Assembly: GCA_035645695.1 (NCBI GenBank)
Contig: DASQMC010000022.1
Location: 1-64,000, forward strand
DNA: 64,000 nt
From: JAIVJZ01 sp035645695
GTDB taxonomy: Bacteria; Acidobacteriota; Blastocatellia; Pyrinomonadales; Pyrinomonadaceae
Direction of reading: 5' to 3'
A program made the position numbers and the translations under genes. Positions 8,701 through 16,332 of the stretch are shown piece by piece (position 1 is the first letter of the stretch; the number at the start of each line of letters is the position of its first letter). Below the pieces are notes generated by a model. That model saw nothing but the letters and a program-made list of their open reading frames with translations. It did no database searches and was not told the DNA's origin.

Positions 8701-10681
8701 TCTCGATCTTCTCCCAGGTGTTTTCGACGAAGGTGAGCGTCACGTTCGCCGCCGCCTCGCGCCCCTCGTAGTCGCGCGTGCGGACGAGCACCTTCGCCGT
8801 GTCGCCCTGATAATAGACGTTGCGGTCGGGCGTCGCATCGGCGACCACGGAGCCGCGCGTGCCGACGAACCCCGCGCTCGATTGCATCATGCGGCGCGAG
8901 GCATCCGTCACCTGCGCTTCGAGGCGATAGGTGTAATCCCAACGCTCTTTCGCCGACGGCTGCGGGACGGTAAAGTTGACCTGCAAGTTGCCCTGCGCGT
9001 CGAGTTTGCCTTCGCCCTCCTTGACCATCGAATCGCCGTAATCGCCGCCCCCGTCGTAGCCCCCGGTTTCCGCTTCGGCCTCCACGCCGAAGTCGTCGAT
9101 GGGGTCGCCTTCGGGGTCTGCGAAGTAGTGGTGGTAACGTTCGCGGTAGATGTAATACTTCACTTCGGCGCGCGTGACGGGCGAGCCGAAGAAGTATCGC
9201 GCAGAGATGTTGAACTTGACCTCGGAACCCGTGGGCGCAAAGCGCTGCGGCACGCCGACGGCCACCTTGAATTCGGGCTTCTTGTATTCCTGCACGTCGA
9301 AGTAGCCGCTGGCCGTGCCGCCCTCGGCCGTCAGGACTTTGACGTTGTAAGTGCCGAGCGGCGCATCTTCCGGGATGTCGAGTTCGCCGCTGAACGTGCC
9401 GCGCGAAGAGAGCGTTACCTCGCGCTCGAACATCTTGCCGCCGTTCGTGTCTTCGACGCTGACCGTCACCGCGCCGCCGGGCGTCCGGTAGCCGCGCTCG
9501 CCGAGGCGGCGCAGGATGCCTTTGAAATAGACTTTCTGTTCGGGACGATAGACGGGGCGATCCGTGTAGATGTAGCTCGTCAGGTTGTCCGACTCGCCGC
9601 CGTAGCCGCCGAAGATGTAAGAGTCGAGATCGGAGATGGCGAAGTTCTCGCGCTCGGTCGCCATGACGAGATACGAAGGCGAATCGTCTTCGTCCTCGCC
9701 CCCGCCCTCGTCGTCGCCGCCTTCGCCCACATCGTCGCCGCTTTCATCGTCGCCCGCCTCGCCGCTCGCCGTCTTCTTCCGCGAGCGCGCGACTTTGGTG
9801 CGGAGAATGCCCTGATTGTCGGTCGTCCCGGTGGTAAGCGTGTTTTGGCCTTCGATGACCTGCACTTGAACGCCCGCGCGCGGCGCGCCCGTCTGCCGGT
9901 TGACGGCGTAGACCAACAACTGGCCGTCACGCGAAGTCTTTTCGATCATCGTGAGGTCTGTGACGATGGCGACGGAGAAGGCGCGCAGATCGCCGTTGAC
10001 CGCTTCGACGAGATAGACGCCCGGTTCGCGCTGGCCGAGCGGGATCGAGCGGCGGTCGTATTCGTTGTCGAGCGGCGGAAGTTTTTCGCGCCAGCCGCGC
10101 ACGAGTTGGTCGTCGTTCAGGAGCGGCACGCGCGCATAGTCGGCGACGTTTAAGGGCGTGCGCTGCACTTCGGCCTCCTTGAGTTCGTCCTGCGGGCGAA
10201 ACGTGCGGTTGAAATTCCTGCGCGAAGAGTTTTTGAGTTGCGCGCGGAAGTAGTCGCGAAACTGGACGTAGAAATAGCTCTTGAAGGCGCGGACGCGTTC
10301 GAGGAACGTGGGCTTGCGCTTGCGGAAGTAGCTTTGGAACTCGTTCTCTTCGTCTTCGCCGAACTTGTGCGGGTCGTCTAGCTGGCGGAAAAACTTCACG
10401 GGGTCGTTGACTCGATAGACGCGGAAGTCAATCGAGTCGATGTCGCGGTAACTGAGCCAGAGGCGCGGGCGTTCGCTCGTGCCGTAGGTGCGGTTGGCGG
10501 CGAGCGAGAAGAAGGGCTTGGCGGGCAGGTTCGGGTCGCGCTCTTTGTACTCGATCTCGGCCGGGTCGCCGACGGGCACGCCTTCGGCCAGCATGCGCAG
10601 ACGCCAGAACGAGAAGGAGAAAATGACAAAGACGATTGCAAGATAGATTAAGAGCGAGGTCAGGAGTTTTCGACTGTTCAT
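5720..10681 (-). CDS. Alpha-2-macroglobulin family protein with thioester motif
   Basis: This 1653-residue protein starts with a single N-terminal membrane anchor (about residues 8-27), so it is expected to be periplasmic and inner-membrane tethered. It shows strings of macroglobulin beta-domains (for example YTDRPVYRPEQKVYFKG and YKAGETARVL) and an inserted acidic Gly/Asp/Glu stretch at about 300-335. The thioester motif CVEQ is at 1168-1171, followed by the helical TED region. Bacterial A2Ms trap proteases that attack the periplasm through bait cleavage and thioester coupling. In E. coli one paralog (yfhM) neighbours pbpC and another (yfaS) neighbours yfaT (DUF1175); this operon has both kinds of neighbour. 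The gene lies 78 bases downstream of the DUF1175 gene. Confidence 0.93.
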   Translation of the reverse strand: MNSRKLLTSLLIYLAIVFVIFSFSFWRLRMLAEGVPVGDPAEIEYKERDPNLPAKPFFSLAANRTYGTSERPRLWLSYRDIDSIDFRVYRVNDPVKFFRQLDDPHKFGEDEENEFQSYFRKRKPTFLERVRAFKSYFYVQFRDYFRAQLKNSSRRNFNRTFRPQDELKEAEVQRTPLNVADYARVPLLNDDQLVRGWREKLPPLDNEYDRRSIPLGQREPGVYLVEAVNGDLRAFSVAIVTDLTMIEKTSRDGQLLVYAVNRQTGAPRAGVQVQVIEGQNTLTTGTTDNQGILRTKVARSRKKTASGEAGDDESGDDVGEGGDDEGGGEDEDDSPSYLVMATERENFAISDLDSYIFGGYGGESDNLTSYIYTDRPVYRPEQKVYFKGILRRLGERGYRTPGGAVTVSVEDTNGGKMFEREVTLSSRGTFSGELDIPEDAPLGTYNVKVLTAEGGTASGYFDVQEYKKPEFKVAVGVPQRFAPTGSEVKFNISARYFFGSPVTRAEVKYYIYRERYHHYFADPEGDPIDDFGVEAEAETGGYDGGGDYGDSMVKEGEGKLDAQGNLQVNFTVPQPSAKERWDYTYRLEAQVTDASRRMMQSSAGFVGTRGSVVADATPDRNVYYQGDTAKVLVRTRDYEGREAAANVTLTFVENTWEKIEKNDYGYKYYEYKLNERDLSTANVQTNAQGEAYFDYPIERPGNIQIKTTVWENGKAVASMGGSLWVADRDQQFADYSYQESEAIKLVPDKKSYKAGETARVLALLPTDKAHLLVTTELVSVMSVRQISATGRAVVIDVPIEARHAPNFFLDVSYVKNSEMFSASVSLVVPPRDRLLKVEIIPNKREFKPRETASYTISARNGDGTPAAGAEVSFGVVDEAIYSIMEDTVGDIRKQFYAQRYNEVNTTFAVDYHFTGYAGKKAIQLAANKRAHQLADFKNEGDFVQPLIRKIFKDTAYWQPSVTTGADGKANVKVELPDNLTTWRATARAVTADTRVGSATTKVIERKDVIIRLATPRFMTSGDTVTLSGIAHNYLNADKTTQISLAVNGAQLLDPPAQTVTIPKNGEHRINWRVSAQQTGSVTLLAKALTDTDSDAVELALPIVPRGLKQTAGEAATLSGDGDAERTITINLPPNADPRSRTLRIEAAPSVASTLFGALDYLTGFPYGCVEQTMSQFLPTVIVANTLRDVEQASIRDTNNINKKVRKGLTRLYNFQHDDGGWGWWKDDPTDPWMTAYVVDGLTMASRAGYETDDGRVERGRGKLSGLLDAGKNDDGREIGMETRAYMVYALNASGGVNPRYIEDLITNRGRLQPYGRALLALTLKGRGDARARALASEIERSANQTGFDAHWQSRRNLEDFNEDNSIEATALSIKALAQITPESGILPKAVRWTVASRRRGDRYWVSTRQTAFVIFGLTDYLKVSNELSPDYALEVYVNNEQVLAEAVTGAQAAAAKSFVVTRKDEQVGGATQVRFVKRGGGVLYASAALEYATNDEQTAPQSTAGLKITREYLRLRVQDDGKGNLKWKTEPLAGELRSGDQIVSRLTIEGAPAAYLLVEDPIPAGAEQVEQVSGLDLNHTEQGWSDWYSAREFRDQRTAFFLNFFDGKATFQYAMRVQEPGDFRVAPARVELMYQPTVQSNTASAKLTILDSK

Positions 10682-10759
10682 AGAGTCAGCCCTTCGCCGC
10701 GATTCAACTCAAAATGACTACTGATTTCGGACAAAAGTCGCAGAGCGTTTTCCTTCGTC

Positions 10760-11620
10760 TCAACGGAGAATCCTGAGGCGGTAGAAGCCTAAAAAGTTAC
10801 GGTTAGTTTCGACAGGCCGCCAGCGCCGGTCGGGGTGCTCGTCGAGCACGGCGAGGCGCACCTTTTTGATCATGCCGCGCTCGTCGTCGCCGCTCGCCGA
10901 CGCGCCCGTGTGATAGACGACCCAATCGCCCGCGCCTTCCCCGGCCTCGCGCGCCTCGCCCAGAAAGATCATGACGTGGTAGGGATAGCGCCCGGCCCAC
11001 GGCTGGTGAAAGAACAGCAGATCGCCCGCCTCGGCGCGACGGCGGTCGCGCGAGACGAATTCGGCGTTGAACTCCTTGAGCGTGCGCGCGTCGGCGAAAT
11101 CGGAGAAGGTGTCGTCCGTGAGATCGTTTTCCTGAAACGCGCCGGGGCGCGTGCGGAAGAGGCGTTCGCCGAGGGGGCTGCCGCGTTCGAGCGTGTAGGC
11201 GCGCACGTCCGGCGCGACCGACTCGTAGGCGCTTCCCATGCGACGCAGCCACGGGCGGTCGTGTGTACGCAGAGCCTCGCGCCAACTGAAGCGCACCAGC
11301 CCGGCGCAGTCGCGCTGCTCAGCGTTCCACTGTTTGCTCATCTCGTAGAACTGCGCCTCGGCCAGAGCGGTGAACCAGCGGCGAAAATTTTCGCGGTCGC
11401 CGTAGGAACGCAGTTCGGCGCGGTCGGGAATGCCGTCGTCGTCCGCGTCAATCGAACCGACGACGTGTGCGTCAGCAACAGGCGCGGCGGGCATGTGCGC
11501 CGTCGGGGCGGCCGGACGGAGGGCGGCGGGCGCGTGCGCTTGAGACGCGCCGCCGCAAGCCGCTTGCGTCAGGCAGAGCGAGCAGAGCAGGCAAATTATG
11601 AAGACGGTGGAGAAGTACAC
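10760..11620 (-). CDS. DUF1175 (YfaT-like) secreted protein
   Basis: This 286-residue protein has a hydrophobic N-terminus ending in TQAACGG (signal peptide, possibly lipoprotein, though the lipobox is not canonical). An Ala/Pro-rich spacer and an Asp-rich DADDDGIPDRAE motif (about 58-69) resembling calcium-binding TSP3/dockerin loops follow. The core begins near 80 with DCAGLVRFSWREAL (Cys105) and contains GDLLFFHQPW, YPYHVMIFLG and VVYHTG, ending NFLGFYRLRIL. From memory this matches E. coli YfaT, whose gene lies beside the A2M gene yfaS. The Cys/His pattern resembles NlpC/P60 or CHAP amidases, so a cell-wall hydrolase role is plausible but unproven. The start is a GTG at 11618-11620. It is the first gene of the A2M operon. 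Confidence 0.85.
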   Translation of the reverse strand: MYFSTVFIICLLCSLCLTQAACGGASQAHAPAALRPAAPTAHMPAAPVADAHVVGSIDADDDGIPDRAELRSYGDRENFRRWFTALAEAQFYEMSKQWNAEQRDCAGLVRFSWREALRTHDRPWLRRMGSAYESVAPDVRAYTLERGSPLGERLFRTRPGAFQENDLTDDTFSDFADARTLKEFNAEFVSRDRRRAEAGDLLFFHQPWAGRYPYHVMIFLGEAREAGEGAGDWVVYHTGASASGDDERGMIKKVRLAVLDEHPDRRWRPVETNRNFLGFYRLRILR

Positions 11621-11945
11621 TAAACGGGACTACCTCGCGTGGCAATCGAAAATCCCGGCTTGGTCGTCAAATGGAAGCTGGCAGAGCGTCGCGTCGATCC
11701 GGCAAATGAATTACGCGCGCATCATACAGCGCGAATGTCTCCGCGGTCACGAACTTTTCTTCGCGCCACGGCCGTCGTGGCCGAAGCCGACCGCGACGAA
11801 CGGCGTGCCTCGTACAAATCAATTCAAGGATACGACCCGGAACGCCACGCGGTTCGATTGAGGCGTTCCGTGCTACTCTGCCGCCGGTTCTCGCGGCGCG
11901 GCCGGGGAAATAAAGTCGGAAAGATAGTCGGCACGGGGATGGGAA
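11621..11945. other. Gene-free divergent intergenic region
   Basis: No credible coding sequence, RNA gene or repeat was recognised here. The region separates the minus-strand A2M operon from the plus-strand radical SAM gene and must hold the promoter of the former, but no strong consensus was found for it. Confidence 0.4.
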
Positions 11946-11976
11946 TTGTACGCTTGCGTACATCTTCTGTTATACT
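11946..11976 (+). promoter_or_regulatory. Possible promoter with embedded dyad upstream of radical SAM gene
   Basis: TTGTAC (11946-11951) and TATACT (11971-11976) resemble -35 and -10 boxes, with a rather long 19-base spacer. The perfect dyad TGTACGC-TT-GCGTACA (11947-11962) overlaps the -35 box and spacer, as an operator would. The transcript would carry a leader of about 130 bases to the TTG start at 12115. Confidence 0.35.
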
Positions 11977-12114
11977 GCGCCCGAAAATCGACCGCTCGAC
12001 ATGAGGCCGTGAGTCCCAAGCTCCCCGCATGCCGTCTGCTGTTTATTCCGGCCTTCATTTCAACTAAAGGTAAAGAGCTATTGTCCCGTTTTTCGAAGGG
12101 AGAGAGAGAGAGTC

Positions 12115-13662
12115 TTGAAAATACTGTTATATAACCCCGACAACGGTGTGACGCGCAATTTCATGCCGCACCTCTGGATGTTCCTGCTGCAAACGCTGAC
12201 GCCGCCCGGCCACGAAGTCCTGCTCGTTGACGGCAACGCGCACGCGATGAACGAGGAAGAGTTGGTGGCCTACGTGCGCGAGCAGAACATCGAACTTGTC
12301 GGCATCGGCGCGATGACGCGCATGGTGGCGAAAGCCTACCGCGTGGCCGACGCCCTGCGCGCCGCCGGAGTCAAAGTCGTGATGGGCGGCCCGCACGTCA
12401 CGGAATGCCCCGACGAAGCTTTGGGGCGCGACGGCGGACAGCGACACGCCGATGCGGTCGCGCTCGGCGAGGCCGACGAGACGTGGCCGCTCATCGTCGA
12501 AGACGCGGCGCGCGGCGAACTTAAAGACATCTACCTGCCCGTCGATGCGGAGGGCAAGGATAAAAAGCCGAACCTCCAACCCTATCCGCAGATTCCGTGG
12601 GAGACGCTCGACCTCGACCAGTTCAACCTCGTGCCGAAGATCGCGCGCCCCCTGCTCGAACGCATGGGCGGCGGCTGGGGCACTTTTCGCGTGATCCCCA
12701 TCGAGTCGGGGCGCGGCTGCCCTTATGGCTGCGAGTTCTGCACCGTCACGGGCTTCTTCGGCGACTCGATCCGCTTTCGCTCGAACGAGTCGGTCGTTGA
12801 CGAAATCCTGCGCCTCAAGGCGCGCGCGCGCAAAGACGGCGGGCAGGTCGCGGTATTCTTCATCGACGACAATTTCGCCATCAACGTTAAACGCACGAAG
12901 TCGCTCTTGCGCGACATGATCGCGGCCAACGCGCAACTGCCGTGGGTCGCGCAGATCAGCGCGAACTTGTTGAAGGACGAAGAACTCGTGGACTTGATCG
13001 CCGAGTCGGGCGGCAAGTGGGTCTTCATCGGGATGGAGTCAATCGACCCGGCGAACATGGCCGACGTGAACAAGAACTTCAGCAAGCCCGGCGAGTACGG
13101 CGCGGTCTTGCGCAGGCTCGCCGAGCGCAACATCTACGCCATCACCTCTTTCATCTTCGGCATGGACAACGACACGCCCGGCGTCGCCGCGCGCACGCTC
13201 GCCGAGATACACAGTTGGCCGCCGGGCTTGCCCGTCTTCGGCCAGCTCACGCCGTTCCCGGCGACGCCTTTGTATGATCGTCTCGCCGCCTCCGGCCGCC
13301 TCGCCCGCCCGCGCCACTGGATGGACTTCGCGCCCTTCGAGATGGCGCACGCGCCGCTCAAGATGTCGATCAAAGAGGCGCGCAACGAGGTCAATCAGGC
13401 GTGGACTACTTCCTACAGCCCGGAGCGAAACGCCGAGGCGATGGAAGCGATCAAGGACAAGCCGGTCGAGATCAGGATCGGCCACCTCGTCGCCCGCCTC
13501 TTCTTTCGCGGCATCTACTTTCCGCAGATGAGCAAGTGGGCGTGGCTGAAACTCGTGGCCGAGAACCGCGCGACGCTCTTCGCGCTCGTGCAGGAAGGCG
13601 CGGGCAAGTGGCGCGCGGCGCGCAAAAAGAGGCGCCACGGCGCGCAACAGCCGACGAGCTGA
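12115..13662 (+). CDS. B12-binding-domain radical SAM protein
   Basis: The 515-residue protein begins MKILLYNP, the usual first strand of the cobalamin-binding Rossmann domain (residues about 1-140, with GGPHVTECPDE and ALGEADETW). The radical SAM core (about 185-400) has the cluster motif GCPYGCEFC (CxxxCxxC) and FIDDNFAIN. The C-terminal 100 residues are a variable helical tail. Such proteins (relatives include BchE and hopanoid or lipid-modifying enzymes) perform methylations or cyclisations with SAM and B12; the substrate is not readable. The start is TTG, chosen because of the conserved N-terminus and the purine-rich AAGGGAGAGAG just upstream. It stands alone between a divergent operon and the epimerase gene. 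Confidence 0.88.
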   Translation: MKILLYNPDNGVTRNFMPHLWMFLLQTLTPPGHEVLLVDGNAHAMNEEELVAYVREQNIELVGIGAMTRMVAKAYRVADALRAAGVKVVMGGPHVTECPDEALGRDGGQRHADAVALGEADETWPLIVEDAARGELKDIYLPVDAEGKDKKPNLQPYPQIPWETLDLDQFNLVPKIARPLLERMGGGWGTFRVIPIESGRGCPYGCEFCTVTGFFGDSIRFRSNESVVDEILRLKARARKDGGQVAVFFIDDNFAINVKRTKSLLRDMIAANAQLPWVAQISANLLKDEELVDLIAESGGKWVFIGMESIDPANMADVNKNFSKPGEYGAVLRRLAERNIYAITSFIFGMDNDTPGVAARTLAEIHSWPPGLPVFGQLTPFPATPLYDRLAASGRLARPRHWMDFAPFEMAHAPLKMSIKEARNEVNQAWTTSYSPERNAEAMEAIKDKPVEIRIGHLVARLFFRGIYFPQMSKWAWLKLVAENRATLFALVQEGAGKWRAARKKRRHGAQQPTS

Positions 13663-13695
13663 GTTTGACCCTCCGCTCCGTCAGCAATAACGATT

Positions 13696-13758
13696 CGAGT
13701 CGCGAGAGGAACGTTCGAGAAAGGCCGCCACGCCTGCGAACGTTTCTCTCGCGACTTG
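13696..13758. terminator. Long hairpin between radical SAM and epimerase genes
   Basis: A stem of about 22 bp forms between 13696-13717 and 13737-13758 (core GTCGCGAGAGGAACGTTCG with one G-T wobble) around a 19-base loop. It begins 34 bases after the radical SAM stop. No U run follows, so termination is likely but not certain; it could instead be an intergenic repeat element. Confidence 0.5.
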
Positions 13759-13811
13759 TCGTTTGCGCATGGTATAAAACTGCGATTCCGAACAGCGAAG
13801 GAGCATCGTTG

Positions 13812-14723
13812 ATGAATATTATCGTGACGGGTTCGAGCGGGTTGATCGGTTCGGCGCTCGTCGCCGCGCTCATCAGACGCGGCGACGGGGTGACGTGCCT
13901 CGTGCGCACTGCTGCGCACCCGCTGCGCGCGGACGGCGCGCGTGAAGTGTTGTGGAATCCCGCGCGCGGTGAAGTGGACGCCGCCGAACTCGAAGGTCAC
14001 GACGCGGCCGTTCATCTGGCGGGCGATCCAATCGCCGAGGGGCGTTGGACGGCCGAGAAGAAGCGACGCATCCGCGATAGCCGCGTGCAGGGCACGACAC
14101 TGCTGGCCGCCACGCTGGCACAATTGACGACACCGCCGCGCACGCTCGTCTCCGCCTCGGCCGTCGGCTACTACGGCAACCGCGGCGAGGAAACTTTGAC
14201 GGAGACGAGCGCGCCGGGCGCGGATTTTCTGTCAGGCGTGTGCCGCGAGTGGGAAGGTTCGACCGGCTCCGCGCAGGCTGTCGGGATTCGCGTCGTACTG
14301 CTGCGTTTCGGCGTCGTGCTGAGCGGCAAGGGCGGCGCGCTCATGAAGATGTTCACGCCTTTCAAACTCGGCGCGGGCGGCAAGATTGGGAGCGGCGAGC
14401 AGTACATGAGTTGGATCGCGCTCGAAGACGCGGTCGGCGCGATCCTGCACGCGCTCGCGCACGAAGAACTGGCGGGCGCGGTCAACGTCGTCGCGCCGCG
14501 TGCCGTGACGAACGGCGAGTTTACTAAAACGCTCGGCGGCGTCTTGAATCGCCCGACCATCTTCTCCATGCCTGCCTTTGCCGCGCGCCTCGCATTCGGC
14601 GAGATGGCCGACGCGGCGCTGCTCGCCAGCCAGCGCGCCGAACCCGCGCGGCTCAAAGCGACGAACTACAAGTTCAAATATCCCGAACTCGAAGGCGCGC
14701 TGCGCCACGCGCTCGGCGAGTGA
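13812..14723 (+). CDS. TIGR01777 family NAD-dependent epimerase (YfcH-like)
   Basis: This 303-residue protein opens with MNIIVTGSSGLIGSAL (Rossmann GxxGxxG). It contains family motifs around AVHLAGDPIA, SASAVGYYGNRG (the SDR Tyr in VGYYG) and FLSGVCREWE, and a C-terminal DUF1731-like part with AFAARLAFGEMADAALLASQR. Members are extended SDR proteins of unknown substrate. The ATG at 13812 is chosen for the conserved N-terminus, with GAAGGAG upstream. A TATAAA at 13773-13778 might be a -10 box, but no good -35 is present. The stop overlaps the next possible start (GTGA at 14720). Confidence 0.9.
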   Translation: MNIIVTGSSGLIGSALVAALIRRGDGVTCLVRTAAHPLRADGAREVLWNPARGEVDAAELEGHDAAVHLAGDPIAEGRWTAEKKRRIRDSRVQGTTLLAATLAQLTTPPRTLVSASAVGYYGNRGEETLTETSAPGADFLSGVCREWEGSTGSAQAVGIRVVLLRFGVVLSGKGGALMKMFTPFKLGAGGKIGSGEQYMSWIALEDAVGAILHALAHEELAGAVNVVAPRAVTNGEFTKTLGGVLNRPTIFSMPAFAARLAFGEMADAALLASQRAEPARLKATNYKFKYPELEGALRHALGE

Positions 14724-15187
14724 ACGGGCGGATGAGCGAGAGAGAACGCGGACGGTTGGGCGAGAAGGGGAGCAGCGGCGGCGTCAGCAGCGCGCACCCG
14801 CGCTGGATGACGTGGACGCTTTACGCGGCGGGCGCGTACAACCTCGCGTGGGGCGCGTTCGTCGTGCTGTTACCGCTCGCCTTCTTCCGCTGGGCGGGAG
14901 CCGCGCCGCCGAACTATCCGCAAATCTGGCAGTGCCTCGGCATGGTCGTCGGCGTCTACGGCGTCGGCTACGCGATTGCCGCGCGTGACCCTTTTCGCCA
15001 CTGGCCGATCATCTTCGTTGGCCTGCTCGGCAAACTTCTAGGTCCCATCGGCTTCCTCCAGACCGCGGCGCGCGGCGACTGGCCGTGGGCGCTCGGCTGG
15101 CTCAACGTCACGAACGATCTCATCTGGCTCGTCCCCTTCGCGCTGATTCTGCGCGCCGCTTACCGCCACTCGCGCGCGGCCGAATGA
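14720..15187 (+). CDS. Small four-helix membrane protein
   Basis: The protein has about 155 residues (151 if it starts at ATG 14732). After a hydrophilic N-terminal 30 residues there are about four hydrophobic helices (TWTLYAAGAYNLAWGAFVVL onward; one helix includes GMVVGVYGVGYAIA). No enzymatic motif was recognised. It is translationally coupled to the epimerase gene, whose TGA overlaps the GTG at 14720, so the two are probably co-expressed. Start choice between 14720 and 14732 is open. Confidence 0.7.
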   Translation: MNGRMSERERGRLGEKGSSGGVSSAHPRWMTWTLYAAGAYNLAWGAFVVLLPLAFFRWAGAAPPNYPQIWQCLGMVVGVYGVGYAIAARDPFRHWPIIFVGLLGKLLGPIGFLQTAARGDWPWALGWLNVTNDLIWLVPFALILRAAYRHSRAAE

Positions 15188-15212
15188 CCGCGCCCCCCGC
15201 ATGTCTTATAAT
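15184..15212 (+). promoter_or_regulatory. Probable promoter of ctaA
   Basis: A perfect TATAAT (15207-15212) lies 17 bases downstream of ATGACC (15184-15189), which shares TGAC with the -35 consensus. The site lies at the stop of the preceding gene and about 60 bases before the ctaA start. Confidence 0.45.
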
Positions 15213-15273
15213 CACAGGCATCGTGCAGCACATTCCGTCGCACCGCCGGACGATTCGGAGAGAAAGTTCTTCT

Positions 15274-16242
15274 ATGAAATTGAACCGCTTCGCCGCCTAC
15301 GCGTGGCTCGTCGTGGGGGTTAACCTGTTCGTCATCGTGTGGGGCGCATACGTGCGCGCGTCCTTTTCCGGCGACGGCTGCGGCAGCCATTGGCCGCTGT
15401 GCAACGGCGAGGTGCTGCCGACGACCGGACTCGCCAAGACCTTGATCGAACTAACGCACCGGCTGACGAGCGGCGTCGCCCTGCTGCTCGTCGTCGGCCT
15501 CGTGTGGCGCGCGCGCCGCCTGTTCCCGCGCGGGCATCGCGTGCGGCGCGGCGCGTTCTGGTCGCTCATCTTCATTTTGATCGAGGCGCTCATCGGCGCG
15601 GCGCTCGTGAAGTTGAATCTGGTGGCGGGCAACGCTTCCGTCGCGCGGGCGTTCGTGATGTCGTTTCATCTGGTGAACACTTTCGTGCTGCTCGGCGTCC
15701 TGTCGCTCACGGCCTGGTGGGCTATGGGCGGCGATCCGGTGCGCCTGCGCGGGCAGGGAAAGACCGGGGCGATCTTCGCCGCCAGTCTCGTCGGGACGCT
15801 TCTCATCGCGGTGAGCGGCGCGGTGGCCGCGCTCGGCGACACGCTCTTCCCGGCAAGCTCTCTGGCCGAAGGAATCAGGCAGGACTTATCCCCGGCAGCC
15901 CATTTTCTCGTGCGCCTGCGCGGGCTGCACCCGCTGTTCGCCGTCGGCATCGGCTGTTACGCGGTCGCCTCCGCCTCTTACGTCAACAACTTCCTGCGCC
16001 CCGGTCTGCCGCGCGCCAGGCAACTGACGAGCGTCCTGACGACTCTCTTCCTGCTGCAACTCGGCGCGGGCATTTTGAACGTCGTGCTGCTCGCACCCGT
16101 CTGGCTGCAACTCACGCATCTACTGCTCGCGGACTTCTTCTGGATCGCGCTCGTGCTCAACTCCGCCTCCGCCCTCGCGCCCGAGCCTGCGACGACACAG
16201 CAGCACGAGACGTTGAACCTGCGGGCGGCGTTGGAAACTTAA
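15274..16242 (+). CDS. ctaA: Heme A synthase (CtaA/COX15)
   Basis: This 322-residue protein has about eight transmembrane helices in two four-helix bundles. The first extracytoplasmic loop has the conserved cysteine pair in GDGCGSHWPLCNG (Cys36 and Cys43), and helices carry the histidines expected to bind heme (ELTHRLTSG, MSFHLVNTF, LHPLFAVG, LQLTHLLLAD). The enzyme oxidises the heme O methyl group to heme A for aa3-type cytochrome oxidase in the cytoplasmic membrane. No ctaB or oxidase genes are nearby. ATG 15274 has GGAGAGAAAG upstream. The stop codon lies within the left arm of the palindromic repeat that follows. Confidence 0.93.
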   Translation: MKLNRFAAYAWLVVGVNLFVIVWGAYVRASFSGDGCGSHWPLCNGEVLPTTGLAKTLIELTHRLTSGVALLLVVGLVWRARRLFPRGHRVRRGAFWSLIFILIEALIGAALVKLNLVAGNASVARAFVMSFHLVNTFVLLGVLSLTAWWAMGGDPVRLRGQGKTGAIFAASLVGTLLIAVSGAVAALGDTLFPASSLAEGIRQDLSPAAHFLVRLRGLHPLFAVGIGCYAVASASYVNNFLRPGLPRARQLTSVLTTLFLLQLGAGILNVVLLAPVWLQLTHLLLADFFWIALVLNSASALAPEPATTQQHETLNLRAALET

Positions 16243-16320
16243 AGAATTGATTCATTTGTTCATTGATTCATTTGTTCATTGAATCAATGAGTCAATGAGT
16301 CAATGAATCAATTCTTTAAG
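16238..16320. repeat. ATTGATTC-family palindromic microrepeat
   Basis: Perfect 18-base arms (16238-16255 and 16303-16320) enclose an array of ATTCATTTGTTC/ATTGATTC-type units on the left and AATCAATGAGTC-type units on the right, so the whole element can fold on itself. The left arm includes the ctaA stop codon TAA (16240-16242). Related elements are at 23600-23666, 37003-37065 and 57009-57069. Confidence 0.85.
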
Positions 16321-16332
16321 TCTTTCCTGCAT

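Noticed and set aside
7454..10153. An 899-codon open frame on the plus strand opposite the A2M gene
   Set aside because: It is rich in Arg/Val/Asp without domains and mirrors a high-GC gene on the other strand; a shadow frame.
13773..13778. TATAAA as a promoter of the epimerase gene
   Set aside because: No -35 box at 15-19 bases upstream; the region is occupied by a long hairpin.
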